Positions 7,759 through 16,590 are shown, counted from the stretch's first letter. The stretch is DNA of 64,000 nucleotides from Amycolatopsis acididurans (GCF_012328925.1 NZ_JAAXLS010000014.1:1-64000); one strand, 5' to 3'. Numbers and translations: made by a program. Notes: generated by a model not told the origin, from the sequence alone.

Positions 7759-8951
7759 GCCGCGCAGGACCCGGTGCTCACCCGGGCGCTGAGCGCGGGC
7801 GCGGCGTCGAGGACCGACTGGACCTGCTTCTGCGTGAGCGTGAAGCCGGTGTCCTGGTCCTCCACCGACGCGCCGAAGACGACCCCGACGACCTGGCCCT
7901 CCGGGTTCACCAGCGGGCCGCCCGAGTTGCCGCTGCGGACCTGCGCCCGCACCGTGAACACGTCCCGGCGCACGGTGCGCGAGTCGTAGATGTCCGGTCC
8001 CTGCAAGGTGATCTCGTTGCGGATGCGGGCCGCGGTCGCGGTGTACGGGCCGTCCAGCGGATAGCCGAGCACGATCGCACTGTCGCCCGCCCGGCCCGGC
8101 GTGGTCGCGATGTCCAGCGGGGGCGCCTGCAGCCTCGGCACGGCCAGCACCGCGATGTCGACCTCCGGGTCGAAGTAGACGACCCGCGCGGGCAGCCTGC
8201 CCTGCGACGTCTCGACCGCGGTCTCGTCGGTGCCTGCCACGACGTGCGCGTTCGTCATCACCCGCTGCGGTGCGACGACGAAACCGCTGCCCTCCAGCGC
8301 CCGCGAGCACGACGACGCCGTGCCCCTGATCTTGAGCACGCTGCCGTGCAGCTGCTGCACCACCGCGCTGTTCTGCAGGCTCGTGTCCGGCGGGGCGGTC
8401 TCGTTGATCTGGGTCTTCTGGAACGGGTCGACGATCGTCGGGAAGCCCGAGGCGTCGAGCAGTTTGCGCAGGTCGGCGGGCAGTCCTTCGGCGGCGGCGG
8501 GCATCGCCCTGTCCACCGCGCCGAGCACCGCCGAGTTGTTGATCGCGCGGGCGAGACCGGGCAGCGCGGCGACGCCGGTCAGCGGCACCGCGATCAGCCA
8601 TGCGACCACGAACACGACGAGGCCCTGCACGATCGCGCCGAGCGTCTGGTCGATGCCGGTCAGCTTGTCGGTGTTGAACCGGCGCTTGACCGCGTACTTG
8701 AACTTGCGCCCCACCCACACGCCGAGCGTCTCGCCGAGCGCGACCAGGAACACCACGGTCGCCACCGCGAAGGCGACCTTCATCGCCGGATTGGTGAACA
8801 GCCCCACCACCAGCGGCGCGAGCCGGATGCCGCCGATGGCACCCCCGATGACCCCGACGAGCGCGGGCAGGGCGATCACGACGCCCTGCCGGGCACCCGA
8901 GATCGCGGCGAGCAGCGCCAGCACAATCACCAGGACGTCGACCCAGTTCAT
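7755..8951 (-). CDS. marP: MarP family membrane serine protease
   Basis: A periplasmic serine protease anchored by an N-terminal CvpA-type domain. M. tuberculosis MarP (Rv3671c) protects against acid and oxidative stress. Four membrane helices occupy about residues 1-135, followed by a linker and a chymotrypsin-like domain (about 200-395). The triad is visible as His236 (TNAHVVAG), Asp265 (VDIAVL) and Ser343 (GNSGGP). Cysteines in ASSCS and at the extreme C-terminus (STGSC) match the disulfide known in this family. I chose ATG 8951 over 8963 because GGGAG lies 5 nt upstream and the ATGA overlap with the nudix stop suggests translational coupling. Confidence 0.92.
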   Translation of the reverse strand: MNWVDVLVIVLALLAAISGARQGVVIALPALVGVIGGAIGGIRLAPLVVGLFTNPAMKVAFAVATVVFLVALGETLGVWVGRKFKYAVKRRFNTDKLTGIDQTLGAIVQGLVVFVVAWLIAVPLTGVAALPGLARAINNSAVLGAVDRAMPAAAEGLPADLRKLLDASGFPTIVDPFQKTQINETAPPDTSLQNSAVVQQLHGSVLKIRGTASSCSRALEGSGFVVAPQRVMTNAHVVAGTDETAVETSQGRLPARVVYFDPEVDIAVLAVPRLQAPPLDIATTPGRAGDSAIVLGYPLDGPYTATAARIRNEITLQGPDIYDSRTVRRDVFTVRAQVRSGNSGGPLVNPEGQVVGVVFGASVEDQDTGFTLTQKQVQSVLDAAPALSARVSTGSCAA

Positions 8952-9631
8952 CGTGTCTCCCATTCGTGATCGCGCAACGCTACGTCAAGGTCGCGGACGT
9001 CGCCGCGATCCCACTCGCGTTCCCACCCGCCGAGGGAGAGCAGGACGGACAGCAGGCCGGCCGTGAAACCCCAGACGAACAGGCCGTCCACGGTGAAGGC
9101 GGGGCCACGGTAGCCGGTGCCCTGCCGCGTGATGGAGAACCGGTTCGCCGGATCGGCGAGATCGCTCATCGCGACGCGCGCCACCGCCGCGGTCTCGCCG
9201 GGGTCCACGGCGTGCACGGGAGACGGTTCGTGCCAGTGCGCCAGCACCGGGGTCACCGCGAACCGCGAGACCGGCACCCACAGTTCGGGCAGCACGGCGA
9301 CGGGCCGCACCCCGGCCGGGTCGACGCCGGTCTCTTCCTCGGCCTCGCGCAGCGCGGTGCTCACCGGACCCTCGTCGACCTCCTCGGCACCGCCGCCGGG
9401 GAAGGCGACCTGGCCCGCGTGCGAGCCGAGTGTGTCGGCGCGGCGCAGCAGCAGCACGTCCGGCCCGCTCGCGCCCTCCCCGAAGAGGATGAGCACCGCG
9501 GCGGGACGGGTGTAGGTGCCCTCCGGTGGGGTGAAGCGGGTGAACGTGGCCGTGTCGACCTTCCCGCTGGTCTCGACCAGCGGGCGCAGCCATTCCGGCA
9601 CGGAGTCCGGTTGGACGAGAGGCCCGGTCAC
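8948..9631 (-). CDS. CoA pyrophosphatase (Nudix, NudL type)
   Basis: A Nudix hydrolase of 227 residues expected to split CoA or acyl-CoA into phosphopantetheine and 3',5'-ADP. The CoA-specific motif LLLRRADTLGSHAGQVAFPG (about 60-79) directly precedes the Nudix box (80-103), whose metal-binding core is REAEEE (95-100). It is the homologue of M. tuberculosis Rv3672c. The stop overlaps the marP start by four bases (ATGA), and the thioredoxin-like gene upstream overlaps its start by four, so the three are one transcription unit. Confidence 0.9.
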   Translation of the reverse strand: MTGPLVQPDSVPEWLRPLVETSGKVDTATFTRFTPPEGTYTRPAAVLILFGEGASGPDVLLLRRADTLGSHAGQVAFPGGGAEEVDEGPVSTALREAEEETGVDPAGVRPVAVLPELWVPVSRFAVTPVLAHWHEPSPVHAVDPGETAAVARVAMSDLADPANRFSITRQGTGYRGPAFTVDGLFVWGFTAGLLSVLLSLGGWEREWDRGDVRDLDVALRDHEWETR

Positions 9632-10215
9632 CGGCCCACCACCGCACGCACGTGATCAGGATTGTCGAACACGCGTGGGTTCTCGATGAAACGAACCTTT
9701 CCATCCGGGGTGACCAGGTAGGACGCCGGCAGCGCCGAAGGCACCTTGAGCGCGGCACGGACCGGGCCGGTGGCGCCCTCGCCGTCGAACACGGCCGGCA
9801 GATGCACACCCAGCCGGGTGAGCAGCGCCAGCCCGTCGGAGGCGGAGCTGGCGACCTGCACGGCCAGCACGTTCGCGGCACCGGGCTGGGCGGCGTAGGA
9901 GGCGAGCGCCGGCAGTTCGGTCTTGCACGGTTCGCACCAGGTGGCCCAGAAGTTGACCAGCGTCGTCTTGCCCGCGAGCGCGCGGCCGAGGTCGAGGGTG
10001 GTGCCGTCGCCGAGGCACTGGGTGTTCACCCCGCTGAGCTGGGCGACCTCACCGGTGCCGGCGGGGCAGGGCGGGAGCGCCGCCGCGGCACGGGCGGCGG
10101 ACAGGTCGGGCGTCGCCGTCTGCTGCGGCGCGCCGTTGTCGCGGGGCAGGACCGCGATGATCACCCCGAGTACCAGCACGCCGACGGCGAGCGCCCATTT
10201 CGTCGCGGTGGTCAC
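9628..10215 (-). CDS. Membrane-anchored thioredoxin-like protein (TlpA type)
   Basis: A 195-residue extracytoplasmic thiol-disulfide protein. An N-terminal membrane anchor (about 8-23) is followed by a thioredoxin-fold domain with the redox motif Cys94-Glu-Pro-Cys97 in WATWCEPC. Two further cysteines (50 and 67) precede the fold. A TlpA/ResA-like reductive role at the outer membrane face is inferred; the partner is unknown. The start is GTG 10215, overlapping the nth stop by four bases (GTGA). It is the homologue of M. tuberculosis Rv3673c. Confidence 0.85.
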   Translation of the reverse strand: MTTATKWALAVGVLVLGVIIAVLPRDNGAPQQTATPDLSAARAAAALPPCPAGTGEVAQLSGVNTQCLGDGTTLDLGRALAGKTTLVNFWATWCEPCKTELPALASYAAQPGAANVLAVQVASSASDGLALLTRLGVHLPAVFDGEGATGPVRAALKVPSALPASYLVTPDGKVRFIENPRVFDNPDHVRAVVGR

Positions 10216-10970
10216 TGGTCCCGCACCATTGCCAGCAGGTGATCGCGTTCGGGTCCCTTGACCAGTTTGGCGGCCTCGTCGAACTCGGTCGGGCCCGCGC
10301 CGAAGGACGGGCAGTCCCTGGCCAGCGGGCAGGCCCCGCACGCGGGTTTGCGGGCGTGACAGACACGGCGGCCGTGGAAGATCACGCGGTGGGACAGCAT
10401 CGTCCACTCCTTGCGCGGGATCAGCTCACCGACCGCGTGCTCGACCTTGACCGGGTCTTCCTCCCTGGTCCAGTTCCAGCGGCGCACGAGCCGTCCGAAG
10501 TGGGTGTCCACTGTGATCCCTGGTACGTCGAATGCGTTGCCGAGCACGACGTTCGCGGTCTTGCGGCCGACACCCGGCAGCGTCACGAGGTCCTCGAGCT
10601 TGCCCGGCACCTCGCCGTCGAAGCGCTCGACGAGCGCCGCGCCCAGTCCGAGTACCGAGTTGGCCTTGGCCCGGTAGAAACCGGTCGGGCGCAGGAGTTC
10701 CTCGAGTTCGGTGCGGTCGGCTCCGGCGTAGTCGGCGGCGGTTTTGTAGCGCGCGAACAGGGCCGGGGTGACCTCGTTGACCCGCACGTCGGTGGTCTGC
10801 GCGGACAGCACGACGGCGACCAGCAGCTCGAGGGGATCGGTGAAGTCCAGCTCGCAATGCGCGCCCGGATAAGCCTCCGCGAGGCAACGCACCATGCGGC
10901 GGGCGCGTCTTACCAGAGCAAGCCGGCTCTCGTCGCCCTTTCGGGGGGCGTAACGAACGGCGGGTGGCAC
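10212..10970 (-). CDS. nth: Endonuclease III
   Basis: A base-excision repair glycosylase/AP lyase that removes oxidised pyrimidines. The 252 residues show the helix-hairpin-helix [12 protein letters not shown] with catalytic Lys137, Asp155 in VDTHFGR, and a C-terminal 4Fe-4S loop with Cys204, Cys211, Cys214 and Cys220 (spacing 6-2-5, standard). It is the first gene of the leftward nth-trx-nudix-marP operon, which has four-base overlaps throughout. The divergent small membrane gene and crp lie to the right. Confidence 0.95.
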   Translation of the reverse strand: MPPAVRYAPRKGDESRLALVRRARRMVRCLAEAYPGAHCELDFTDPLELLVAVVLSAQTTDVRVNEVTPALFARYKTAADYAGADRTELEELLRPTGFYRAKANSVLGLGAALVERFDGEVPGKLEDLVTLPGVGRKTANVVLGNAFDVPGITVDTHFGRLVRRWNWTREEDPVKVEHAVGELIPRKEWTMLSHRVIFHGRRVCHARKPACGACPLARDCPSFGAGPTEFDEAAKLVKGPERDHLLAMVRDQ

Positions 10971-11074
10971 CCCGATAGCCTACGGAAGGCCCGTCGGGGC
11001 GTTCCCGGTGGCCGACACGCCGCAGCCCAGCTTGGCGCAAGAACCGAGCAAGACTAAGCGAGGATCTGAAGTCA

Positions 11075-11326
11075 ATGACGGTCTGGTTCGTAGTCGCGGT
11101 GCCCCTGGTCATGATGTTCTTCGCGCTCGGCATGGAGCGCGTCGAAAGCCGCCTGAAGCATGTGGCGGTGCAGGAGGAAGAGGTCGAGGAGTTCCTGGAG
11201 CAGGCCCGGCCCAACGAGGTCAGGGCGCTCTACGGGCACGGAATCGGCCGCGCGCTGGAGCTGTTCCGGCTGCGCAGGCTCGGTGGCAGGGCGGCGAAGC
11301 TGCGCCCGCGCCGGGTGCGCGACTAG
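11075..11326 (+). CDS. Small membrane protein upstream of crp
   Basis: An 83-residue protein with one N-terminal membrane helix (about 3-20), an acidic helix (EEEVEEFLEQARP, about 34-46) and a basic C-terminus (RRLGGRAAKLRPRRVRD). It corresponds in position and build to M. tuberculosis Rv3675, between nth and crp. Function unknown. The N-out/C-in or reverse topology cannot be decided from one helix. Confidence 0.7.
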   Translation: MTVWFVVAVPLVMMFFALGMERVESRLKHVAVQEEEVEEFLEQARPNEVRALYGHGIGRALELFRLRRLGGRAAKLRPRRVRD

Positions 11327-11472
11327 TGCCGGTTCCCGGCCCCACCCACACCCTCAACGGACTCGTTCGACACGCCCATTAAGCTGGCTGATCGGACGAG
11401 ACCGTACTCACCCGCGTGGGCGTTGAGGCGCGCCCGGCGGCGAGCCCGTGCAGCGATCTCGCCCGAACGGCC

Positions 11473-11501
11473 TAGACTGCACGCAAGTGATCGGCGACAC
11501 G
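11473..11501 (+). promoter_or_regulatory. Candidate crp promoter with overlapping Crp-type site
   Basis: TAGACT (11473-11478) is a -10 candidate. Immediately downstream, AGTGA-N6-ACACG (11486-11501) keeps the GTG-N8-CAC core of a Crp site. Its place at the likely transcription start would fit autorepression. The TGTGA/TCACA match is 7 of 10, so the site is weak. Confidence 0.35.
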
Positions 11502-11545
11502 CTCCTGGATCGGGTGCGGTGTCGCCAGCAATGAGGAGGCACGAG

Positions 11546-12220
11546 GTGGACGAGACCCTGGCCCGGGCGGGCATCTTCCAGGGTGTGGAACCGGCCGCGG
11601 CCGAGGCGCTCGCACAGACCTTGGAGACCGTGGAGTTCCCACGGGGTCACGTGATTTTCACCGAGGGCGAGCCCGGCGACAAGCTGTACATCATCTTGTC
11701 CGGCAAGGTCAAGATCGGGCGCAAGTCCCCGGACGGGCGCGAGAACCTGCTGTGGATCGCGGGTCCGTCGGACATGTTCGGTGAGTTGTCGATCTTCGAC
11801 CCCGGCCCGCGCACGTCGAGCGCGACCACGGTGACCGAGGTGCGCGCGGTGAGCATGGACCGGCCGTCGCTGCGGAAGTGGATCTCGACGCGCCCGGAGA
11901 TCGCCGAGCAGTTGCTGCGGGTGATCGCCCGCAGGCTGCGCCGGACGAACAACATGGTCGCCGAGCTGATCTTCACCGACGTTCCCGGCCGTGTGGCGCG
12001 GGCCCTGCTGCAGCTGGCCCAGCGCTTCGGCAGCCAGGAGGCCGGCATCCTGCGGGTCACGCACGACCTGACCCAGGAAGAGATCGCCCAGTATGTCGGC
12101 GCGAGCCGCGAGACCGTGAACAAGGCCCTCGCCGACTTCGCCCACCGCGGCTGGCTCCGCCTGGAAGGCAAGAGCGTCCTGATCCTGGACCCAGAACGCC
12201 TGGCCCGCCGCGCCCGCTGA
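11546..12220 (+). CDS. crp: cAMP receptor protein-family regulator (mycobacterial Crp type)
   Basis: A global regulator of 224 residues, nearly collinear with M. tuberculosis Crp (Rv3676). It has an N-terminal cyclic-nucleotide domain (about 1-115) with the cAMP contacts [15 protein letters not shown] (Glu80, Arg89, Thr90), then the dimer helix. A C-terminal winged helix carries the recognition helix in [18 protein letters not shown]. The start is GTG 11546: AGGAGG lies 6 nt upstream and the protein then begins [16 protein letters not shown] like its homologues. The in-frame ATG 11531 would put the ribosome site inside the gene. A GTG-N8-CAC site upstream suggests self-regulation. Confidence 0.93.
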   Translation: MDETLARAGIFQGVEPAAAEALAQTLETVEFPRGHVIFTEGEPGDKLYIILSGKVKIGRKSPDGRENLLWIAGPSDMFGELSIFDPGPRTSSATTVTEVRAVSMDRPSLRKWISTRPEIAEQLLRVIARRLRRTNNMVAELIFTDVPGRVARALLQLAQRFGSQEAGILRVTHDLTQEEIAQYVGASRETVNKALADFAHRGWLRLEGKSVLILDPERLARRAR

Positions 12221-12320
12221 TCACCGCAGGCGAGCCCCTTCGCGCTACGGACAAAGGCTGCGAGGCCGAAGGCCAGCAGCCCGACCGGCGCGGCACCCTG
12301 GTTGCCCCCGCACGGATGTC

Positions 12321-12373
12321 GCGGGGGGTCCAGGGGGCGAGCCCCCTGGCGGGGGTTCGGGGGTTCGACCCCC
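12321..12373. repeat. GC palindromic repeat, copy A
   Basis: Two adjacent hairpins: CCAGGGGG-CGAG-CCCCCTGG, then GGGGGTT-CG-ACCCCC. The same element, inverted and about 90 percent identical over about 50 bp, lies at 25571-25620. Such elements probably occur elsewhere in the genome. Confidence 0.75.
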
Positions 12374-12435
12374 GATGCGATGCCGAAGTGAACCCGGCGA
12401 AGCGAGCGCAGCGAGCAAGCAGGATTCACGATGAA

Positions 12436-12486
12436 CGAAGGGCCGGGCGCCACCCCCGACGTGGCGCACCGGCCCTTCGCTTTGCG
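12436..12486 (+). terminator. Terminator downstream of crp
   Basis: A two-part stem, CGAAGGGCCGG plus GCGCCAC (12436-12453), pairs with 12461-12479 with one unpaired A. The loop is 7 nt and CTTT follows. It lies about 215 bp after the crp stop. Confidence 0.7.
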
Positions 12487-12517
12487 CGGGCCATCCCCCG
12501 ACGGACCGCGCTCCCCG

Positions 12518-12559
12518 CCCTCCGGTTAGGCCCCGACCCAATGCCCGGAGGGAGTTTTT
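12518..12559 (+). terminator. Second hairpin with T tract
   Basis: CCCTCCGG (12518-12525) and CCGGAGGG (12545-12552) flank a 19-nt loop, and AGTTTTT follows. It may be a back-up terminator for crp or the end of an unseen short transcript. Confidence 0.4.
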
Positions 12560-12747
12560 CGTTATGTCAACCATGCCACGGCTTGCACCCCGAAGTTCAA
12601 GACCGTTCATCCCAAAGGACGCCGCCGTGGCCGGTTCGTTGCGTGATTCCGAGAGAAAACCTGTCGCCGTTACCTGATCGAGACCTGCATGCCCCGAACG
12701 GGCACAACCGGCCTCGCCGTCGGTGATGGAGCTCGCCGGAAAATAAG

Positions 12748-12783
12748 TGGTACCTGCGTACCAAAGTCGCCATACTGGTACGC
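12748..12783 (+). promoter_or_regulatory. Operator palindrome and leaderless promoter of MFS gene
   Basis: TGGTAC-CTGC-GTACCA (12748-12763) is a perfect inverted repeat, and a third TGGTAC lies at 12776-12781. The -10-like CATACT (12771-12776) ends 7 nt before GTG 12784, so the palindrome covers the -35 and spacer. A repressor site is inferred. Confidence 0.5.
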
Positions 12784-14019
12784 GTGTCCCAGTCCACGTC
12801 CCTCGCCGACTACCGTGCCGCGCTGTCCACCCCGGGCTCGCGCCGTCCGCTCATCGCATCCCTGCTCGGGCGCCTGCCGATCGCGATGACCGGGCTGGCG
12901 GCCATGCTCTACGTACAGCGCGAAACCGGCTCGTTCGCCATCGCCGGGCTGGTGTCGGCCAGCTCGCTGGTCGGCGTCGCGATGGGCTCCGTGGTGCAGG
13001 GGCGGCTGATCGACCGGTTCGGGCCGACGCGCCCGCTGCTGACCACCGCGGCGATGTTCGCGGTCGCGCTCGTGTCGTTGTCGCTGTCCATCGAGGCGCA
13101 CGCGGCGACCCCGGTCCTGGTGCTGCTCGGCTGGAGCATCGGTATCACCGAGCCGATGGTCGGTTCGGCCTCGCGGGCGCTGTGGGGCAGGCTGATCGCC
13201 GACGAGCGGGTGAAGAACGCCGCGTTCGCCTACGAGGCGATCAGCATGGAGGTCTTCTTCATCCTCGGTCCCGGTCTGGCCGGTGTGCTGGTCGCCGCGC
13301 CATGGGCGGGCACCGGCATGATCGTCGGCGGGGTGTGCATGATCGTCGGCGCGTCGATGTTCGCCCTCAGTCCTGCCGTCCGCGCCTGGGGCCCCGCGCC
13401 GCGCGGGCAGGCGCGTTCGTTGCTCGGGGCGCTCGCCGGCGCCGGCATGCGCACGCTCGCCCTCGCCGCGCTGGGATTCGGCATCGTGATCGGGTTCGTC
13501 GAGGTCGCGGCGCCCGCCGCGGCGACGAAGGCGGGCAACCCGGCGCTCGGCGGCGTGCTGTTGTCGGTCTTCTCCGTCGGCTCGGTCGCGTTCGGTGTCG
13601 CCTACAGCCTGCGGCCCTGGCCGAGGCGGATGGGGTCGCGGCTGCCGGTGCTGCTGGCCGCGTTCGGGCTGATGGTCGCGGTGCTCGCCTGGCCGTCGAC
13701 GTTGTGGGGGCTCGCGATCGCGATGGTCGTCGCCGGCGCGATGGTCACGCCCCAGTCGGCGACGCATTCGACGGCGATCGAGCTCGTCGCGCCGAAGGGC
13801 ACGGCGGCCGAGGCGTTCGGCTGGGTGCTGACCGCGGTCACCCTCGGCATCGCGGTCGGCCAGTCGATCAGCGGCTACCTCGTCGAGCACCACGGGCCGT
13901 ACGCGTCGTTCCTGACCGCGGGCGCGGCGGCGCTGGTGATCTCGGCCGTCGTCTGGGCGCTGCGCAGCACGATGGCCGCACCGGAACCGGAGCCGGTGCC
14001 GACATACAGCAGTCTGTGA
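12784..14019 (+). CDS. MFS transporter
   Basis: A 411-residue major facilitator protein with 12 predicted membrane segments. The usual loop 2-3 motif appears as GRLIDRFGP (about 78-86). The central cytosolic loop is short (about 205-220). The family resembles actinobacterial drug-efflux permeases, but no substrate can be assigned. Start GTG 12784 lies 7 nt after a CATACT hexamer, with no ribosome site, so the mRNA is probably leaderless. The LysR gene follows on the same strand after 99 bp. The pair is not part of the order conserved with mycobacteria. Confidence 0.8.
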   Translation: MSQSTSLADYRAALSTPGSRRPLIASLLGRLPIAMTGLAAMLYVQRETGSFAIAGLVSASSLVGVAMGSVVQGRLIDRFGPTRPLLTTAAMFAVALVSLSLSIEAHAATPVLVLLGWSIGITEPMVGSASRALWGRLIADERVKNAAFAYEAISMEVFFILGPGLAGVLVAAPWAGTGMIVGGVCMIVGASMFALSPAVRAWGPAPRGQARSLLGALAGAGMRTLALAALGFGIVIGFVEVAAPAAATKAGNPALGGVLLSVFSVGSVAFGVAYSLRPWPRRMGSRLPVLLAAFGLMVAVLAWPSTLWGLAIAMVVAGAMVTPQSATHSTAIELVAPKGTAAEAFGWVLTAVTLGIAVGQSISGYLVEHHGPYASFLTAGAAALVISAVVWALRSTMAAPEPEPVPTYSSL

Positions 14020-14104
14020 TCGGCCGGACACGTTTTGCCAGTCCCGTCGACCCAGTTTTGTGCCTGGTGGAAACAACAGTCCGACACCGACCGCCCCCGG
14101 CCGA

Positions 14105-14118
14105 TACAGTCGGTTCCT
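14105..14118 (+). promoter_or_regulatory. Leaderless -10 for LysR gene
   Basis: TACAGT (14105-14110) ends 8 nt before GTG 14119. No ribosome site is visible. Confidence 0.45.
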
Positions 14119-15012
14119 GTGAGGACTCCCGAGCTGCGGCAACTCCGGTATTTCGTGATGGTCGCGGAAGAGCTCAGCTTCACCAACGCGGCAGGACGGC
14201 TGGGCATCGCGCAGCAGTCGCTGTCCCAGCAGATCAACGTCCTCGAGCGCACGCTCGGGGTCCGCCTGTTCGACCGCGACACCCGCGGCACCCGGCTCAC
14301 CGAGGTCGGCGGGTTGTTCCTGCCGGAGGCGCGCACGGTCATCGAACGCGCGGAGCAGGCGGTGCACACGGTGCAGCGGGCCGCGCGCGGTGAGGTCGGC
14401 AGGCTCAGCCTGGCGTTCCTGCCGGCGGCGAAGCAGCTGCTCCCGCCGGTCCTGCGGGCGTTTCGCGCACGCTGTCCCGATGTCGACCTCGCCGTCGAGG
14501 ACGTCGGCATCTCCCAGCTCGTGACCGGGCTCCGGGCCGGGCGCTACGACGCCGGGGTCACCCACCCACCGCTGGTGGAGGGGCTGGCCAGCCGCACGCT
14601 GGTCACCGAGCGGATGTGCGCGGTGCTGCCGTGCGGGCATCCGCTGGCAGGCCGCGACGAGCTGCGGCTGAGCGATCTCGCGGAGGAGCAGTGGGTGCTC
14701 GTCGAACGTCCCGCTTGGCCGCCGTGGCACCAGAAGTACGAGGACGACTTCCGGGACGCGGGGTTCGAGCCGAACGTGGTCCAGCGGGCGCCGAACGTGC
14801 GGGACCTGCTCGGCCTGGTCTCGGCGGGCACCGGCGTGTCGCGGCTGCCGGAGTCCGCGCGGGTCCCCGGCGTGGTGTTCGTGCCGCTGGCCGGCGAGGC
14901 CGCGCGGACCGAGCTCGTCTGGCTGCCGCAGGCCGGAAATCCCGCGTTGCGCAGGCTGGTCGAGGTGACCGCCGAGCTCGCTGAGACGACCGGCGTGACT
15001 ACGACCGGCTAG
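14119..15012 (+). CDS. LysR-family transcriptional regulator
   Basis: A regulator of 297 residues. The winged HTH is at the N-terminus (about 4-62: LRQLRYFVMVAEELSFTNAA, then QQSLSQQINVLER), followed by a linker helix and a two-lobed ligand domain (about 90-295). GTG 14119 gives the standard LysR N-terminus; the longer reading frame from 14035 adds residues not found in the family. It lies downstream of an MFS gene on the same strand and may control it, though LysR genes are more often divergent from their targets. The tail overlaps the convergent MBL gene by 14 nt. Confidence 0.88.
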   Translation: MRTPELRQLRYFVMVAEELSFTNAAGRLGIAQQSLSQQINVLERTLGVRLFDRDTRGTRLTEVGGLFLPEARTVIERAEQAVHTVQRAARGEVGRLSLAFLPAAKQLLPPVLRAFRARCPDVDLAVEDVGISQLVTGLRAGRYDAGVTHPPLVEGLASRTLVTERMCAVLPCGHPLAGRDELRLSDLAEEQWVLVERPAWPPWHQKYEDDFRDAGFEPNVVQRAPNVRDLLGLVSAGTGVSRLPESARVPGVVFVPLAGEAARTELVWLPQAGNPALRRLVEVTAELAETTGVTTTG

Positions 15013-15766
15013 CCCGCAGATAGTCCAGCTGAGCCCGCACCGAATGCTCGGCGGGCTCCCACAGGGACTGGTCGACGTCGGCGTAGACGTGCTCGACGAT
15101 CTGCCGCGGGGTGGCGTCCTCACCCAGGATGGACAGCGCGGAACGCACCTGGTCCAGCCGTTGCTCGCGGTGATCGAGGTACTCCTGGGCGGCCGTTCGC
15201 AGATCCGGCATCTCGGGGCCGTGGCCGGGCAGCGCCCGCAGCACGCCGGGCAGGTCCAGCAGGCGCCGCAACGAACCAAGGTAGGAGCCGAGGTCGGAAA
15301 GCACCGTGGTGCCGCGGCCGAGGATCGTGTCGCCGGTCAGCACGTGGTCCTCGACCCGTAGGCACACCGAGTCCTCGGTGTGGCCGGGCGTGTGCACGAC
15401 CTCGATGTCCAGGCCGGCCACCGAAATCGTCTCTCCGTCCACAAAGGACTTCGCGTCCTGGCACAGTGCCTGGTCGAAGGCGCGTACCGGCACACCGGCC
15501 TGCTCGGCGAGCCACGGCGCACCCTCGGAGTGGTCGGGGTGGTGGTGTGTCAGCACGATGAGCGCGATCTGCCCGAGTTCGGTCAGCTTGGGCAGGTGGT
15601 CCATGTCGTGATAGCCGGGGTCGACGATCACGCATTCGGCCGAGCCAGGCGCACGCAGCACCCAGGTGTTCGTCCCCTCCAGCGTCATCTTGCCGGGGTT
15701 GTTCTCGAGCAGCACGGAGGCCAGCGGCGACACCTCGCGCAGCCTGCCGTAGTCCGGGTGGGTCAT
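14999..15766 (-). CDS. MBL-fold hydrolase (Rv3677c-like)
   Basis: A metallo-beta-lactamase-fold hydrolase of 255 residues. Metal ligands are visible as THHHPDH (HxHxDH), HTPGHTEDS, the aspartate in LTGDTILG, and the C-terminal PGHGP. It looks closest to LACTB2-type MBL proteins, whose substrates vary (nucleic acids, thioesters), so the reaction is not assigned. The N-terminal GTNTWVL is typical. The start ATG 15766 overlaps the nudix stop (ATGA). It is the last gene of the RidA-centred leftward run. Confidence 0.85.
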   Translation of the reverse strand: MTHPDYGRLREVSPLASVLLENNPGKMTLEGTNTWVLRAPGSAECVIVDPGYHDMDHLPKLTELGQIALIVLTHHHPDHSEGAPWLAEQAGVPVRAFDQALCQDAKSFVDGETISVAGLDIEVVHTPGHTEDSVCLRVEDHVLTGDTILGRGTTVLSDLGSYLGSLRRLLDLPGVLRALPGHGPEMPDLRTAAQEYLDHREQRLDQVRSALSILGEDATPRQIVEHVYADVDQSLWEPAEHSVRAQLDYLRASRS

Positions 15767-16569
15767 TCGTCGTCCCCCAGAATCACTCGGATCTTGTCGC
15801 CTTCGCGGACCAGTGTCGGCACGATGGCCCGCACCTTGCGTTCGGCGGCCAGCGCCTCGGCCGTGGAGCTGAGCTCGGCCAGTTCGGTCAACGTGTGCCA
15901 GGTGGGCGGCATCAGCATGGACCGGCCGGCCTCGGCGTCCGCGAGGGCGTCCTGGGGTCGCTGCCAGCCCGAGGACTCCGCCTCCGTGGTCGCGCCGTCG
16001 GCGTGCTGCCCCTCGGGCAGGACCGCGACGAAGAAGCGGGTGTCGTAACGACGTTTCTCCTGCGGCGGAGTGATCCAATGGGCCCACGGGCGGAGCAGGT
16101 CGGCACGCAGGGTGAGCGCGTTCTCCGCGAGGAAGGCGGCCAGGGACAGCTCCCGGGACACCAGCTGCTCCCGTGCGTGCGCGTAGCGCGCGGCGTCGGC
16201 GACGACGGCCTCCGCCGTGCCCGCGAGGAGCACGCCCGATTCCTCGAACGTTTCCCGCACCGCGGCGCACACCAGCGCACGGCCGACCGGTTCGGTGCCG
16301 CCGAACCAGTCCGCCCAGTCCGCGGCGGGCGGTCCCGCCCAGCTCACCGACGCGTCGGCGTCCCGCTTGTCGACCCCACCGCCGGGGAACACGGTCATTC
16401 CGGCGGCGAACGCCATCGCCGCGACCCGGCGCTGGAGGAAGACCTCCATGCCTTCATCGGTATCGCGGAGCAGGATCACGGTGGCGGCGTCGCGGGGCAC
16501 GGGTGGGTTCTCCAGCGGGGCTTCGGAGAACGTCATCCCGCCCGGCAGGCGGAAACTGAGCTCAGACAC
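15763..16569 (-). CDS. Nudix hydrolase with split Nudix box (NUDT19-like)
   Basis: A 268-residue Nudix protein. The GGG of the Nudix box (FPGGGVDKRD, about 60-69) is separated from the metal-binding helix AAVRETFEESGVL (about 103-115) by some 30 extra residues. That long insertion is a feature of the NUDT19-like group, which hydrolyses CoA derivatives; a CoA-type substrate is inferred. A Phe/Arg-rich segment RRYDTRFF follows. The gene starts at GTG 16569 with TAAGTT 7 nt upstream, so it may have its own leaderless promoter inside the operon. The stop overlaps the MBL start. Confidence 0.8.
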   Translation of the reverse strand: MSELSFRLPGGMTFSEAPLENPPVPRDAATVILLRDTDEGMEVFLQRRVAAMAFAAGMTVFPGGGVDKRDADASVSWAGPPAADWADWFGGTEPVGRALVCAAVRETFEESGVLLAGTAEAVVADAARYAHAREQLVSRELSLAAFLAENALTLRADLLRPWAHWITPPQEKRRYDTRFFVAVLPEGQHADGATTEAESSGWQRPQDALADAEAGRSMLMPPTWHTLTELAELSSTAEALAAERKVRAIVPTLVREGDKIRVILGDDE

Positions 16570-16582
16570 GCGTCCGAACTTA
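16570..16582 (-). promoter_or_regulatory. Leaderless -10 for the split-box nudix gene
   Basis: On minus, TAAGTT (16582-16577) ends 7 nt before GTG 16569; no ribosome site. Confidence 0.45.
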
Positions 16583-16590
16583 GCCGCCCA

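Larger units (their letters stand above)
12221..12783. other. 563-bp intergenic region downstream of crp
   Basis: No coding gene is recognised. It contains, in order, a GC palindrome repeat (12321-12373), a strong terminator (12436-12486), a second hairpin followed by five T (12518-12559), and the operator/promoter of the MFS gene (12748-12783). The stretch 12560-12745 has ordinary composition and no feature I can name. Confidence 0.6.

Noticed and set aside
12670-15279. 869-residue leftward frame
   Set aside because: Shadow of the MFS and LysR genes on the opposite strand; composition is Arg/Pro-rich as expected for off-frame GC-rich DNA.
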